From Pusillimonas sp. MFBS29 (GTDB taxonomy: Bacteria; Pseudomonadota; Gammaproteobacteria; Burkholderiales; Burkholderiaceae_B), in assembly GCF_020687695.1 (NCBI RefSeq), contig NZ_JAJEWL010000003.1, forward strand, positions 1 through 64,000: DNA of 64,000 bases, in the 5' to 3' direction. The notes under the pieces were generated by a model, which was given only the letters and a program-made list of their open reading frames with translations, was not told where the DNA came from and searched no databases. Positions 36,204 through 45,268 of the stretch are shown in pieces (positions within the stretch are counted from its first letter, which is position 1; the number at the start of each line of letters is the position of its first letter). The translations under genes were made by a program, and so were the position numbers.

Positions 36204-38063
36204 TTATTGCCGTTTTCGCGTTTTCAATGCGCTGCCTGGCAACAATGACCGCCGCTCGACGAATATGGAATTACCCGGAATCTTTTTCGCCTGGCTTTTG
36301 GCACGCGAGGCGAATTCGGCAATCTGATAGCTGGTCAGGGGCATACCTGCAGCCACCTTCACCGCCCCTATCGACAAACTGATAAGGGGATGAAAAACCG
36401 GCTCGCCCTGCCGGTTTTCTGCAACGTAGCCCCCGGCCTCAAGGTGCGCGGGCTGATAAAAAATTACGGTTTCCCGGGCAAAGCGGTCAAGTATCTGCTG
36501 GCAGCGCTCGCGCCAGTCGGTGCTGCGAAAGACGATAATGAAGTCGTCCCCGCCTATATGCCCCAGGAAATCGACATCCGGATCAATATGCTCGGCAAGC
36601 AGGCTTGCTGCCGTCTGTATGACTGCATCACCCTTGCGATAGCTGTATGAATCGTTGAAGGGCTTGAAGTGATCAAGGTCTACATAACAGACGCAGAAGG
36701 CAACCTTGCTGTTGAGCATAACGTCTATGTGCTCGTTGATGGGCACCCCACCAGGCAGCTGCGTCAGCGGGTTGGCGTGCTTGGCGGCCTTGATTTGCAG
36801 CGCTGTAATCTCGCGGATCAGATCAAAGCCTGTACCCACACCCTGATAGTTACCTTGTCGGGTAATGATGAACCCGTCGAACTGATGGCCCGAAGTGACC
36901 TCGGAGATCAAGTGTCCGATATCCTGCAGGGTGGTCTGGTGGTCAACAATGATGGGCTGGGTTTCAATGAAGTCGGCGCAAGGCTGCTCGCCACGCTGCG
37001 CACGATAAGAAGGCCTCGCCATGCGCTCAAGCAGGCGTGCACGGTAAAGCAGGCCGATGGGCACGCCATCGCGTAATACGGCCACCAGCTGCAATTCGGA
37101 TTGCTCGCTAAAAATGGCATAGGCATCTGCAATTGGCCTGTTGTGCTCGACTACCGGCACCTGACGCAAAATACTGCTGACGGTCGGCGTCAGGTGCTCC
37201 GAGGTAGAGAATTGCTGATGCAGCGCCGGCGTGGGCAATACCTCAAGAATTTCCGTGCGCAATCTTGTGATCGGCGGGTAATCTGGTGCGGCCAGAAAGT
37301 ACCCCTGTCCGTAGCGTATGCCCTGGCTGCGTATCCAATGGAACTCTTGCAGGGTTTCTATCCCCTCGGCAATCACGTGCGCACCCGATTTTCTGGCGAT
37401 GTCGCAGATGGAGCGCACGAATTGTTGTTTGAGAGGATCCTGGTTGATGTCGCGGACCAGGTATTTGTCGATCTTGATGTATTCGGGACAGAGTTCAATC
37501 CAGAGTCTCAGGCTTGAATAGCCTTCGCCCAACCCGTCCATGGCAATCCGTACCCCGACGGATCGGTATTCCGTGATTGCCTGCCTGAGCTGGCCGCATC
37601 CTGGGATGGCCTGTGCACCAACAATTTCCAGAACGACGTTCGCCGGCGACAAGGCTCCGGTGTGGCTCAGCAGCATGCCGGCCTCCTGGCCGGACATTGC
37701 CAGTACTTCTACGCCCATGTTCAGGAACAGTTTGCCCTGGATGCCCAGACTATTGAAGCGATCCATGTGCAATTTCAGGCACCGCTTTTCCAGCGATGCC
37801 AATTGGCCGCATGCGCGGGCCACGTGAAACAACAGGCGTGGGTCGTGGAGATGGCTGTTGACGGGCCCCCGCACCAGGGCTTCGTAGCCCAGGATCGTGC
37901 CCGTGCGCAGATCTGCTATAGGCTGAAATGCAGAATCAAGCATGCCTTCCTGCAACACAGAGTGCAGCTCTGCTTTCAAGGCGGCCGTAACCGGCACCTG
38001 CAGCAGGGGCACTTCTGTGTTGGAGGCCTGCGAGGCTGCACCGTGAATCGGGGCTTCTGACAT
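36204..38063 (-). CDS. EAL-CBS-GGDEF cyclic-di-GMP signalling protein
   Basis: This 619-residue protein has an EAL domain (about residues 30-275; EAL at 61-63, IAEGIET, GQGYFLA), then a pair of CBS-like modules (about 300-415), and a GGDEF domain (about 420-590) with GGDDF at 504-508. In the EAL part the metal-binding DDFGTG loop reads DGLGEG, so the second aspartate is lost, while the GGDEF active site is acceptable. It may therefore synthesise rather than degrade c-di-GMP, with nucleotides sensed by the CBS pair. It has no membrane segment. Confidence 0.88.
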   Translation of the reverse strand: MSEAPIHGAASQASNTEVPLLQVPVTAALKAELHSVLQEGMLDSAFQPIADLRTGTILGYEALVRGPVNSHLHDPRLLFHVARACGQLASLEKRCLKLHMDRFNSLGIQGKLFLNMGVEVLAMSGQEAGMLLSHTGALSPANVVLEIVGAQAIPGCGQLRQAITEYRSVGVRIAMDGLGEGYSSLRLWIELCPEYIKIDKYLVRDINQDPLKQQFVRSICDIARKSGAHVIAEGIETLQEFHWIRSQGIRYGQGYFLAAPDYPPITRLRTEILEVLPTPALHQQFSTSEHLTPTVSSILRQVPVVEHNRPIADAYAIFSEQSELQLVAVLRDGVPIGLLYRARLLERMARPSYRAQRGEQPCADFIETQPIIVDHQTTLQDIGHLISEVTSGHQFDGFIITRQGNYQGVGTGFDLIREITALQIKAAKHANPLTQLPGGVPINEHIDVMLNSKVAFCVCYVDLDHFKPFNDSYSYRKGDAVIQTAASLLAEHIDPDVDFLGHIGGDDFIIVFRSTDWRERCQQILDRFARETVIFYQPAHLEAGGYVAENRQGEPVFHPLISLSIGAVKVAAGMPLTSYQIAEFASRAKSQAKKIPGNSIFVERRSLLPGSALKTRKRQ

Positions 38064-38161
38064 GTTTGAATTAGAACCTTCTCGGAGACATGCAGCAAAC
38101 GCTACAATGCTTCACGCCTGCTGACATTCTGCCTGTTATTTTTTCACAATAGTATAGCCAC

Positions 38162-38854
38162 ATGACATTGACAACCATACTTTTCGATCTGGATGGCACT
38201 TTGCTGAATACCATCCCTGACCTGTCGCAGGCCGCCAACGGAATGCGGCAAGATCTGGGGCTTCCCCTGCTGCCCGAATCAACCATTGCCACATACGTGG
38301 GAAAGGGCACTGCAAACCTGGTGAAGCGCACCCTGTCGAACAACCCGAACGGCACAGTGCCCGACCAAAACGACATAGAGCACGGGCTGACGCTATTCAA
38401 TCGTCATTACCATGCCTGCAACGGTCATAATTCCGTTCCGTATCCTGGCGCCCTGGAAGGGCTTCAGGCATTTGCCGACGCCGGCTACAAAATGGGCATC
38501 GTCACCAACAAGCCCACTGAATTTACCCTGCCGCTGCTGGAGCTTGCAGGCATCGCAGGTTTTTTCCAGTGTGTGGTCGGCGGTGACACCTGCGAACAGA
38601 AGAAACCCCATCCCATGCCGTGGCTGCACGCCTGCTCACTGCTGAATTCCGAGCCTCATCAGACTTTGGCCGTAGGCGATTCCGTCAATGATGCGCTGTC
38701 CGCCAGAGCAGCCGGACTGACCGTGCTGGCAGTCCCTTATGGCTACAATGAAGGCATGGACGTGCGTGATCTTGAAGTCGATGATATAGTTACGTCCATT
38801 GCCGAGGCAGCCCGTTGGGTCGCCAATTGTAAAACCGAATACCAAGAATCATGA
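38162..38854 (+). CDS. gph: Phosphoglycolate phosphatase
   Basis: This 230-residue HAD-family enzyme has motif I FDLDGTLLNT (D9 nucleophile, D11), motif II VTNKP, a lysine in KKPHPMPW and motif IV VGDSVNDALSARAAG. It dephosphorylates 2-phosphoglycolate. Its stop codon overlaps the ATG of the trp leader peptide (ATGA), so the trp operon leader begins at the very end of gph. Confidence 0.92.
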   Translation: MTLTTILFDLDGTLLNTIPDLSQAANGMRQDLGLPLLPESTIATYVGKGTANLVKRTLSNNPNGTVPDQNDIEHGLTLFNRHYHACNGHNSVPYPGALEGLQAFADAGYKMGIVTNKPTEFTLPLLELAGIAGFFQCVVGGDTCEQKKPHPMPWLHACSLLNSEPHQTLAVGDSVNDALSARAAGLTVLAVPYGYNEGMDVRDLEVDDIVTSIAEAARWVANCKTEYQES

Positions 38855-38922
38855 CCACTACCCTTTATTGCACCGCAGCCCCCCGCGCCTACTGGCGCTG
38901 GTGGCGTTTGTGTTCTGGGTAG
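38851..38922 (+). CDS. trpL: trp operon leader peptide
   Basis: A 23-residue frame reads MTTTLYCTAAPRAYWRWWRL then CSG and stop. Three of four consecutive codons at 15-18 are tryptophan (W-R-W-W), as expected for ribosome stalling when Trp-tRNA is short. It is followed 64 bases later by a terminator hairpin and then trpE, the classical attenuation layout. Its ATG overlaps the gph stop, so translation may be coupled to gph. Confidence 0.85.
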   Translation: MTTTLYCTAAPRAYWRWWRLCSG

Positions 38923-38986
38923 CGGTAATTCACTCCCGGCACCAAGACTCTGTCTTTTTCGTGCCGTCAGCATTACCAGGAAAGCA

Positions 38987-39017
38987 GCCCGGAACCAATG
39001 AATGGCCGGGCTTTTTT
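38987..39017 (+). terminator. trp attenuator terminator
   Basis: GCCCGG (38987-38992) pairs with CCGGGC (39006-39011) and is followed by six T residues. It lies between the Trp-rich leader peptide and trpE. Transcription should stop here when tryptophan is plentiful and read through when ribosomes stall on the leader. Confidence 0.85.
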
Positions 39018-39060
39018 GATTCCTGTCCCGGTCTGTATGTAAACCACACAGAGACCCCTC

Positions 39061-40581
39061 ATGACAGAAATCGAATTCAACGCACTGGCAGCACAAGGCT
39101 ACAACCGCATACCTCTCATCGCGGAAACCTATGCCGACCTGGACACGCCCCTGGCGATTTACCTGAAACTGGCGCACAGCGGCCCCGAGGGCGGGCGCAA
39201 CAGCTGCCTGCTGGAGTCAGTCGTGGGCGGTGAGCGCTTTGGCCGCTACTCCTTCATAGGCCTGCCCGCCAAGACGATCATACGTGCCAGCGGCACGACC
39301 ACAGAGGTCGTACACCAGGGAAAAGTCGTCGAAACCCACGAAGGTGACCCCCTGAGCTTCATCGAGGCCTACCAGGCTCGCTTCAAAGTCGCGCTTCTTC
39401 CCGGAATGCCCCGCTTTGCGGGTGGCCTGGCGGGCTATTTCGGCTACGACAGCGTGCGCCACATAGAACCCCGCCTTGGACCTGCAGTCAAACCCTTCCC
39501 GGCCGGACAGGAAGAAGGCACGCCAGACATCATGCTGCTGCAGGTTGATGAACTAGTGATTGTCGATAATCTTGCGGGACGCACCTATCTGATGGTGTAC
39601 GCCGATCCCGGCAGGCCTGAAGCCTACGTTCTGGCCAAGCGCCGCCTGAAGGAATTGCGCGAAAAGCTGCGCACTCCCGTAGTGATTCCCTACGCCTATG
39701 CCAGCATGCAAACGACTGAACGGCGCGATTTCGAGAAACAGGACTACATCAGTGCCGTGCTCAAGGCCAAGGAATACATTGCCGCCGGCGACCTGATGCA
39801 GGTACAGATCGGGCAGGTCATTGCCAAACCCTTTCGTGACTCGCCGCTGTCCTTATACCGCGCCTTGCGCTCGCTGAACCCCTCGCCATACATGTACTAC
39901 TGGAACTTCGACAATTTCCAGGTCGTGGGCTCTTCTCCGGAGATCCTGGTCCGCCAGGAGGTCGTCACCGAAGCCGAGCGGCAAAAGAACATCATCACCA
40001 TCCGTCCCTTGGCGGGCACCCGCAAGCGTGGCGCGACGCCAGAAGAAGACCTGGCGCTGGCCGAAGAGCTGACCGCCGATCCCAAGGAAAGGGCCGAGCA
40101 CGTCATGTTGATCGATCTGGCCCGAAACGACGTTGGGCGTGTAGCCAAGACCGGCACCGTAAAAGTAACCGACACCATGACCATCGAGCGCTACTCACAC
40201 GTCATGCACCTGGTATCGAACGTGGCCGGCGAACTGAACGACGACATGAGCAATATGGACGTCCTGCGTGCCTCCTTCCCGGCCGGGACGCTGACCGGCG
40301 CTCCGAAAGTACGGGCAATGGAAATCATTGACGAGCTGGAACCGGTGCGTCGTGGCATTTACGGCGGAGCCGCAGGTTACCTGAGCTATGGCGGCGAAAT
40401 GGATGTGGCCATTGCCATACGCACCGGCATTGTTAAAGACGGCATGCTGTACGTGCAGGCTGCAGCGGGCATTGTGGCCGACTCGGACCCTGAAAAAGAA
40501 TGGCAGGAAACGGAAGCCAAGGCACGCGCCGTCCTGCGCGCCGCCGAGCAAGTCCAGTTTGGCCTTGATGAACCTATTTAA
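39061..40581 (+). CDS. trpE: Anthranilate synthase component I
   Basis: This 506-residue enzyme converts chorismate to anthranilate with ammonia from TrpG. The tryptophan feedback site region LLESVVGGERFGRYSFIG is present near residue 45. The chorismate-binding C-terminal half has IRPLAGTRKRGATPEEDLALAEEL, EHVMLIDLARNDVGRV and TGAPKVRAMEIIDELE. It is the first structural gene of the attenuated trp operon and lies 27 bases before trpG. Confidence 0.96.
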   Translation: MTEIEFNALAAQGYNRIPLIAETYADLDTPLAIYLKLAHSGPEGGRNSCLLESVVGGERFGRYSFIGLPAKTIIRASGTTTEVVHQGKVVETHEGDPLSFIEAYQARFKVALLPGMPRFAGGLAGYFGYDSVRHIEPRLGPAVKPFPAGQEEGTPDIMLLQVDELVIVDNLAGRTYLMVYADPGRPEAYVLAKRRLKELREKLRTPVVIPYAYASMQTTERRDFEKQDYISAVLKAKEYIAAGDLMQVQIGQVIAKPFRDSPLSLYRALRSLNPSPYMYYWNFDNFQVVGSSPEILVRQEVVTEAERQKNIITIRPLAGTRKRGATPEEDLALAEELTADPKERAEHVMLIDLARNDVGRVAKTGTVKVTDTMTIERYSHVMHLVSNVAGELNDDMSNMDVLRASFPAGTLTGAPKVRAMEIIDELEPVRRGIYGGAAGYLSYGGEMDVAIAIRTGIVKDGMLYVQAAAGIVADSDPEKEWQETEAKARAVLRAAEQVQFGLDEPI

Positions 40582-40608
40582 TACGCAACGCATAGCCCGG
40601 AGAAGCAC

Positions 40609-41172
40609 ATGTTATTGATGCTTGATAATTACGATTCGTTTACCTACAACCTGGTGCAGTACTTCGGCGAACTCGGCGAAGAGGTGCGCGTGCTGCGCAA
40701 CGACCAGACAACTGTGGCAGAGATTGCCGCCATGAATCCGGCACGCATCTGCGTATCGCCCGGCCCCTGCTCACCGGCCGAAGCCGGCATATCCATAGAG
40801 CTGATACAGCACTTCGCCGGCAAGTTGCCCATACTGGGCGTATGCCTGGGCCACCAGGCCATCGGGGCAGCCTTTGGCGGTGACATTGTGCGCGCAAAAC
40901 AGATCATGCACGGCAAGGTTTCCAGCATTACGCATAGCGGCACCGACGTTTTTGCCGGTCTGCCGTCACCTTACGACGTTACCCGATACCATTCCCTTGC
41001 CATCAAGCGTGAAACCCTGCCCGAGTGCCTGGAAGTCACGGCCCAGACCGACGATGGTGAAATCATGGGGGTACGCCACAAGACCATGCCGATCTATGGC
41101 GTGCAGTTCCACCCGGAATCGGTGCTCAGCGAGCACGGCCATGCTTTACTGAAAAACTTTCTGGCGATCTAA
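40609..41172 (+). CDS. trpG: Anthranilate synthase component II (glutamine amidotransferase)
   Basis: This 187-residue class I glutamine amidotransferase has the nucleophile C79 in [12 protein letters not shown] and the catalytic His-Glu in [10 protein letters not shown]. It supplies ammonia to TrpE and, in many betaproteobacteria, also to PabB. Its TAA is followed 26 bases later by trpD. Confidence 0.95.
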   Translation: MLLMLDNYDSFTYNLVQYFGELGEEVRVLRNDQTTVAEIAAMNPARICVSPGPCSPAEAGISIELIQHFAGKLPILGVCLGHQAIGAAFGGDIVRAKQIMHGKVSSITHSGTDVFAGLPSPYDVTRYHSLAIKRETLPECLEVTAQTDDGEIMGVRHKTMPIYGVQFHPESVLSEHGHALLKNFLAI

Positions 41173-41198
41173 TGCAGATAAAAGACAAGGAAACCCCC

Positions 41199-42233
41199 AT
41201 GACCACCATCACCCCTGCCGAAGCACTGTCGCGGTGTATTGAGCATCGTGAAATCTTCCACGACGAGATGCTGCACCTGATGCGCATGCTGATGCGCGGT
41301 GAAATGTCGCCGACCATCGCCAGCGCACTGCTCATGGGCCTGCGTGTCAAAAAGGAAACCGTCGGCGAAATCACCGCGGCCGCTCAGGTCATGCGCGAAT
41401 TTGCCTTGCCGGTAAACATACCCAATACACAAGATCTGCTGGACATGTGCGGCACCGGTGGCGATGGCTCCAACACCTTCAACATTTCCACAGCCGCCAT
41501 GTTCGTGGCGGCTTCGCAAGGCGTGAAAATTGCCAAGCACGGCGGCCGTAGCGCGTCGTCTTCTTCCGGCAGCGCCGACGTGCTTGAAGAGCTGGGCGTC
41601 AACGTCATGCTCAGCCCCGAGCAGGTGGCAGAAAGCCTGGAACGCACCGGCGTCGGCTTCATGTTCGCCCCCGCCCATCACAGTGCCATGAAAAACGTGG
41701 GCGCCTTGCGCAAAGAACTGGCCGTACGGACAATTTTCAACATTCTGGGGCCCTTGACCAACCCGGCCGGAGCCGCCAATCAACTGATGGGTGTCTTCCA
41801 TCCCGACCTGGTCGGCATACAGGTTCGCGTCCTCGAGCGCCTGGGCTCCAACCACGTGCTCATCGTACACGGCAAAGACGGCATGGACGAAGCCTCACTG
41901 GGCGCTGCCACACTGGTTGGCGAACTGAAAGACGGCAAAATAAGCGAATACGAAATTCACCCTGAAGACTACGGAATGACCATGGTATCGAACCGGTCCA
42001 TCAAGGTCAGCAACCGGTCTGAATCGGCAGCCATGGTGCTTGATGCCCTGAATAATGTCGACGGGCCGGCTCGTGATATCGTTGGCCTGAACGCAGGGCT
42101 GGCCATCTACGCCGGCAATAAGGCCGACTCCATCGAGCAAGGCCTGAAGATGGCCTTCGAATCACTCGCCAGTGGCGCTGCTCGCGCCAAACTGGATGAA
42201 TTCTGCACGTACACACGGACGTTTAAACAATGA
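41199..42233 (+). CDS. trpD: Anthranilate phosphoribosyltransferase
   Basis: This 344-residue enzyme joins anthranilate to PRPP. It has the PRPP-binding [15 protein letters not shown] and [21 protein letters not shown] motifs. The ATG at 41199 is chosen over one at 41172 because AAGGAAA sits at proper distance and homologues start near [10 protein letters not shown]. It overlaps trpC by 4 bases (ATGA). Confidence 0.95.
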   Translation: MTTITPAEALSRCIEHREIFHDEMLHLMRMLMRGEMSPTIASALLMGLRVKKETVGEITAAAQVMREFALPVNIPNTQDLLDMCGTGGDGSNTFNISTAAMFVAASQGVKIAKHGGRSASSSSGSADVLEELGVNVMLSPEQVAESLERTGVGFMFAPAHHSAMKNVGALRKELAVRTIFNILGPLTNPAGAANQLMGVFHPDLVGIQVRVLERLGSNHVLIVHGKDGMDEASLGAATLVGELKDGKISEYEIHPEDYGMTMVSNRSIKVSNRSESAAMVLDALNNVDGPARDIVGLNAGLAIYAGNKADSIEQGLKMAFESLASGAARAKLDEFCTYTRTFKQ

Positions 42234-43024
42234 ACGATATTCTTGCCAATATCCTGGAGACCAAGAAGGTCGAAGTCGCTACCGCACGTCAGATGCGCAG
42301 CGAATCGGATGTCTTGCGTGAAGCAAAAAGCCGCAAGGATCTGCGCGGCTTCGCACGCGCCATTGAAGAAAAGATCGCACAGGGCAAGCCCGGCGTTATC
42401 GCCGAGGTCAAGAAAGCATCGCCCTCCAAAGGTGTCATACGCGAGAACTTCAATGCGGTAGACATTGCGACCTCTTATGCTGCGCACGGGGCCGCTTGTC
42501 TTTCGGTGCTGACCGACGTCAAGTTCTTCCAGGGATCTTATGACTACCTGCGCCAGGCACGGGCAGCCTGCACGCTGCCGGTGTTGCGCAAGGATTTCAT
42601 CATCGACCCCTATCAAATCGTGCATGCGCGCGCTTTGGGGGCAGACTGCATCTTGCTGATCGTGGCGGCACTCAGCCCGCAACAACTGCGCGAGTTCGAA
42701 AGCGTGGCCCGTGAACTGGGCATGGACGTGCTGGTCGAGGTCCATGACCGCAACGAACTCGATATTGCCCTGCAGCTTGAAACCACGCTGCTTGGCATCA
42801 ATAACCGCAATCTGCGCACTTTTAAAACCTCGCTCCAGACTACCCTGGACCTCCTGCCCGAGATACCGGCGGGCAAGCGCGTAATCACCGAGAGCGGCAT
42901 CCTGACCACGGCAGATGTCGCCCTGATGCGCGAGCACGAAGTTCATGCCTTTCTGGTCGGCGAAGCCTTCATGAAGGCTCCTGAGCCCGGCGTCGCGCTG
43001 CAAGAGCTGTTCTTCAACCATTAA
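42230..43024 (+). CDS. trpC: Indole-3-glycerol phosphate synthase
   Basis: This 264-residue TIM-barrel enzyme has [42 protein letters not shown] and VITESGI, covering the catalytic Lys and Glu residues. It closes the ring of indole-3-glycerol phosphate. There is no fused TrpF domain; trpF, trpB and trpA must lie elsewhere, as usual in Burkholderiales. Confidence 0.95.
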   Translation: MNDILANILETKKVEVATARQMRSESDVLREAKSRKDLRGFARAIEEKIAQGKPGVIAEVKKASPSKGVIRENFNAVDIATSYAAHGAACLSVLTDVKFFQGSYDYLRQARAACTLPVLRKDFIIDPYQIVHARALGADCILLIVAALSPQQLREFESVARELGMDVLVEVHDRNELDIALQLETTLLGINNRNLRTFKTSLQTTLDLLPEIPAGKRVITESGILTTADVALMREHEVHAFLVGEAFMKAPEPGVALQELFFNH

Positions 43025-43032
43025 GGCCACCT

Positions 43033-44511
43033 ATGTTCGAGCTTGCCGAATCCGACCCTGAGCTGTCCAAAGAAGAAGCAGGTCCGCTTGAGGACGAGCT
43101 GCGCACCGCCTTGCTCAAGGCACAGTACGCAAGGCTCCAGCAAAAGAATTGCGCCCTGCTCATCGTCATTGCAGGCATTGATGGGGCCGGCAAAGGCGCC
43201 ACCGTGTGCATGCTGAACGAATGGATGGATGCCCGCCATATACACACGCTGGCATTCGACCCGCCTTCAGCATCCGAACAAGGTCGGCCCTGGCTTTGGC
43301 GCTACTGGAAGAACCTGCCGGCCAAAGGGAAGACCGGTATTGTGTTTGGTTCATGGTACCGGCCGTTGCTGCAAGAGGCGGCTCGTAAAAAACCCAGGCA
43401 GAAACGCTTGCTGGCGCTGTCGCGTGCCGTACGCGAATTCGAAAGTACGCTGGCGCAAAACGGGGTTCAGGTCGTCAAGCTTTGGTATCACCTGTCACGG
43501 CAGGCACAAAGCGACCGTACTGAAAAGCTGCTGTCCGATCCTGATACTGCCTGGCAGGTGCGCCCTGAAGACCTTAAAGTAAAGAAAAAATTCCCGCGCC
43601 TGCGCGATGCCGGCGCACTGGCCATATCGCTGACACACGAAGCGCATGCACCCTGGGCAGTCATTCCGGCCGCCGACACGCAAATGCGTGAGATCAGCAC
43701 CGGACAGGTCATACTGGCCGCCCTGCGCAAACGACGCATCGCACCCAGACAGCCGATCAGCCAGGCTGACACGGCCACGCTTGAATCGCCGGCACCTTCC
43801 CTCGACAATCTCGACTACAGCGCCAGGCTCGGCGAAGACGAGTACGACAAACTTCTGCCCGAATGGCAAGGACGCCTGGCCCGCCTGGTGCGCCACAAGA
43901 AATTTGCCCAGACACCGGTGGTGCTGGTATTCGAAGGCCAGGACGCAGCCGGCAAAGGCGGAACCATACGGCGCATTACTCATGCACTGGATCCACGCCA
44001 GTTTCGCGCCATCCCCATTTCTGCCCCATCGACCGAAGAACTTACCCGCCCGTATCTTTGGCGCTTCTGGCGCGACTTGCCGGCTCCCGGGCACATTTCG
44101 ATTTTTGATCGCTCCTGGTACGGACGGGTGCTTGTCGAAAGGGTAGAAAAATACGCAACCGAAACTGAATGGCAGCGCGCTTACGAGGAAATCAATCAGT
44201 TTGAATCACAATTGCTGGCCAGTGGCACCGTGGTTCTGAAGTTCTGGCTGGCCATCAGCAAGGAAGAGCAGCTTGAGCGTTTCCGTGCACGCGAGGATTC
44301 GCCCTTCAAGTCGTTCAAAATCACGCCCGAAGACTGGCGCAACCGCAAGCAATGGGATGCCTACACAAAGGCGACCAACGATATGTTCAAGTACACCAGC
44401 ACACAAGCTTGCCCATGGCACGTAGTATCTGCCAACGACAAGCCCCATGCACGCGTGGCGGTACTCCAGCAGGTCGTCAAGGCGCTCGAAAACGCCCTGG
44501 ACCTGGATTAG
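43033..44511 (+). CDS. pap: Polyphosphate:AMP phosphotransferase (two-domain PPK2)
   Basis: This 492-residue protein has two fused PPK2 domains. The C-terminal one (about 260-490) has intact Walker A EGQDAAGKGG (301-310) and Walker B-like DRSWYGR (359-365). The N-terminal one keeps GIDGAGKG (48-55) but has GSWYRP instead of DRSWY, so is probably structural. Two-domain class II PPK2 enzymes phosphorylate AMP to ADP with polyphosphate. It starts 8 bases after trpC and may be transcribed with the trp operon. Confidence 0.9.
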   Translation: MFELAESDPELSKEEAGPLEDELRTALLKAQYARLQQKNCALLIVIAGIDGAGKGATVCMLNEWMDARHIHTLAFDPPSASEQGRPWLWRYWKNLPAKGKTGIVFGSWYRPLLQEAARKKPRQKRLLALSRAVREFESTLAQNGVQVVKLWYHLSRQAQSDRTEKLLSDPDTAWQVRPEDLKVKKKFPRLRDAGALAISLTHEAHAPWAVIPAADTQMREISTGQVILAALRKRRIAPRQPISQADTATLESPAPSLDNLDYSARLGEDEYDKLLPEWQGRLARLVRHKKFAQTPVVLVFEGQDAAGKGGTIRRITHALDPRQFRAIPISAPSTEELTRPYLWRFWRDLPAPGHISIFDRSWYGRVLVERVEKYATETEWQRAYEEINQFESQLLASGTVVLKFWLAISKEEQLERFRAREDSPFKSFKITPEDWRNRKQWDAYTKATNDMFKYTSTQACPWHVVSANDKPHARVAVLQQVVKALENALDLD

Positions 44512-44532
44512 AACCTGTTAACACGACTCATC

Positions 44533-45012
44533 ATGACACGACCCGACCACGCCTGCCCTTTATGCCACGAACCTGGCGGCCGCATCATATGGCAAAACGG
44601 GCAATTGCGTGTCATTGCCGCAAACGAACCCGCGCACCCGGGCTTTACCCGCGTCATCTGGCAGGAACATGTCGCCGAGATGACTGATTTGCCGCTAGAG
44701 GCGCGCAACGTATTAATGGAAGCCGTCTGGCTGGTGGAACAAGCTCAGCGCAAGGTGCTTCAGCCCAGCAAAGTCAATCTGGCCCAGTTCGGCAATATGG
44801 TGCCTCATGTGCACTGGCACATAATTCCGCGCTGGACGAACGATAGCCATTACCCCGAAGCCATCTGGGCTGCCGCGCCGGCCCGCACTCCTGAACAGGC
44901 CGCCGCCTGGGTCGAACAGCAGGCCGAAATCCATGCAAAGCTGCCGCAATACCGGGCTGAGTTACATGATATGTTGCTGCGCAGCAACATAGGGTTTACC
45001 CCCAAGCCATAA
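44533..45012 (+). CDS. HIT-family nucleotide hydrolase/transferase
   Basis: This 159-residue protein has the histidine triad VHWHIIPRW (H-x-H-x-x, preceded by NMVPHVHW) and a helix region NVLMEAVWLVEQAQ. An N-terminal CPLCHEPGGRIIW could bind zinc. HIT proteins hydrolyse nucleoside monophosphoramidates or dinucleotides. It follows the phosphotransferase gene by 21 bases. Confidence 0.88.
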   Translation: MTRPDHACPLCHEPGGRIIWQNGQLRVIAANEPAHPGFTRVIWQEHVAEMTDLPLEARNVLMEAVWLVEQAQRKVLQPSKVNLAQFGNMVPHVHWHIIPRWTNDSHYPEAIWAAAPARTPEQAAAWVEQQAEIHAKLPQYRAELHDMLLRSNIGFTPKP

Positions 45013-45268
45013 TGTAGTTATAATTCTCGCACTGCATTTTTACGCGTCGACATTTTCATACAGCACACGCTGTCGCTAGCAGTTGACTGATTCGTCAGCA
45101 CCCATGTCGAACGCCATCGCTCCCTGACCTCCGAGCCTCTCGCTGCGTATCCAAAACGCTGCACCTTAGGTTGATTCGGTCGGCACGATGCTCCAATCAA
45201 CCAGCGCTCCGGGCTCACTTCCATCGCCCCTCGCTATGTGCATGCCGTTCATCCGGCAAAGGATACAC

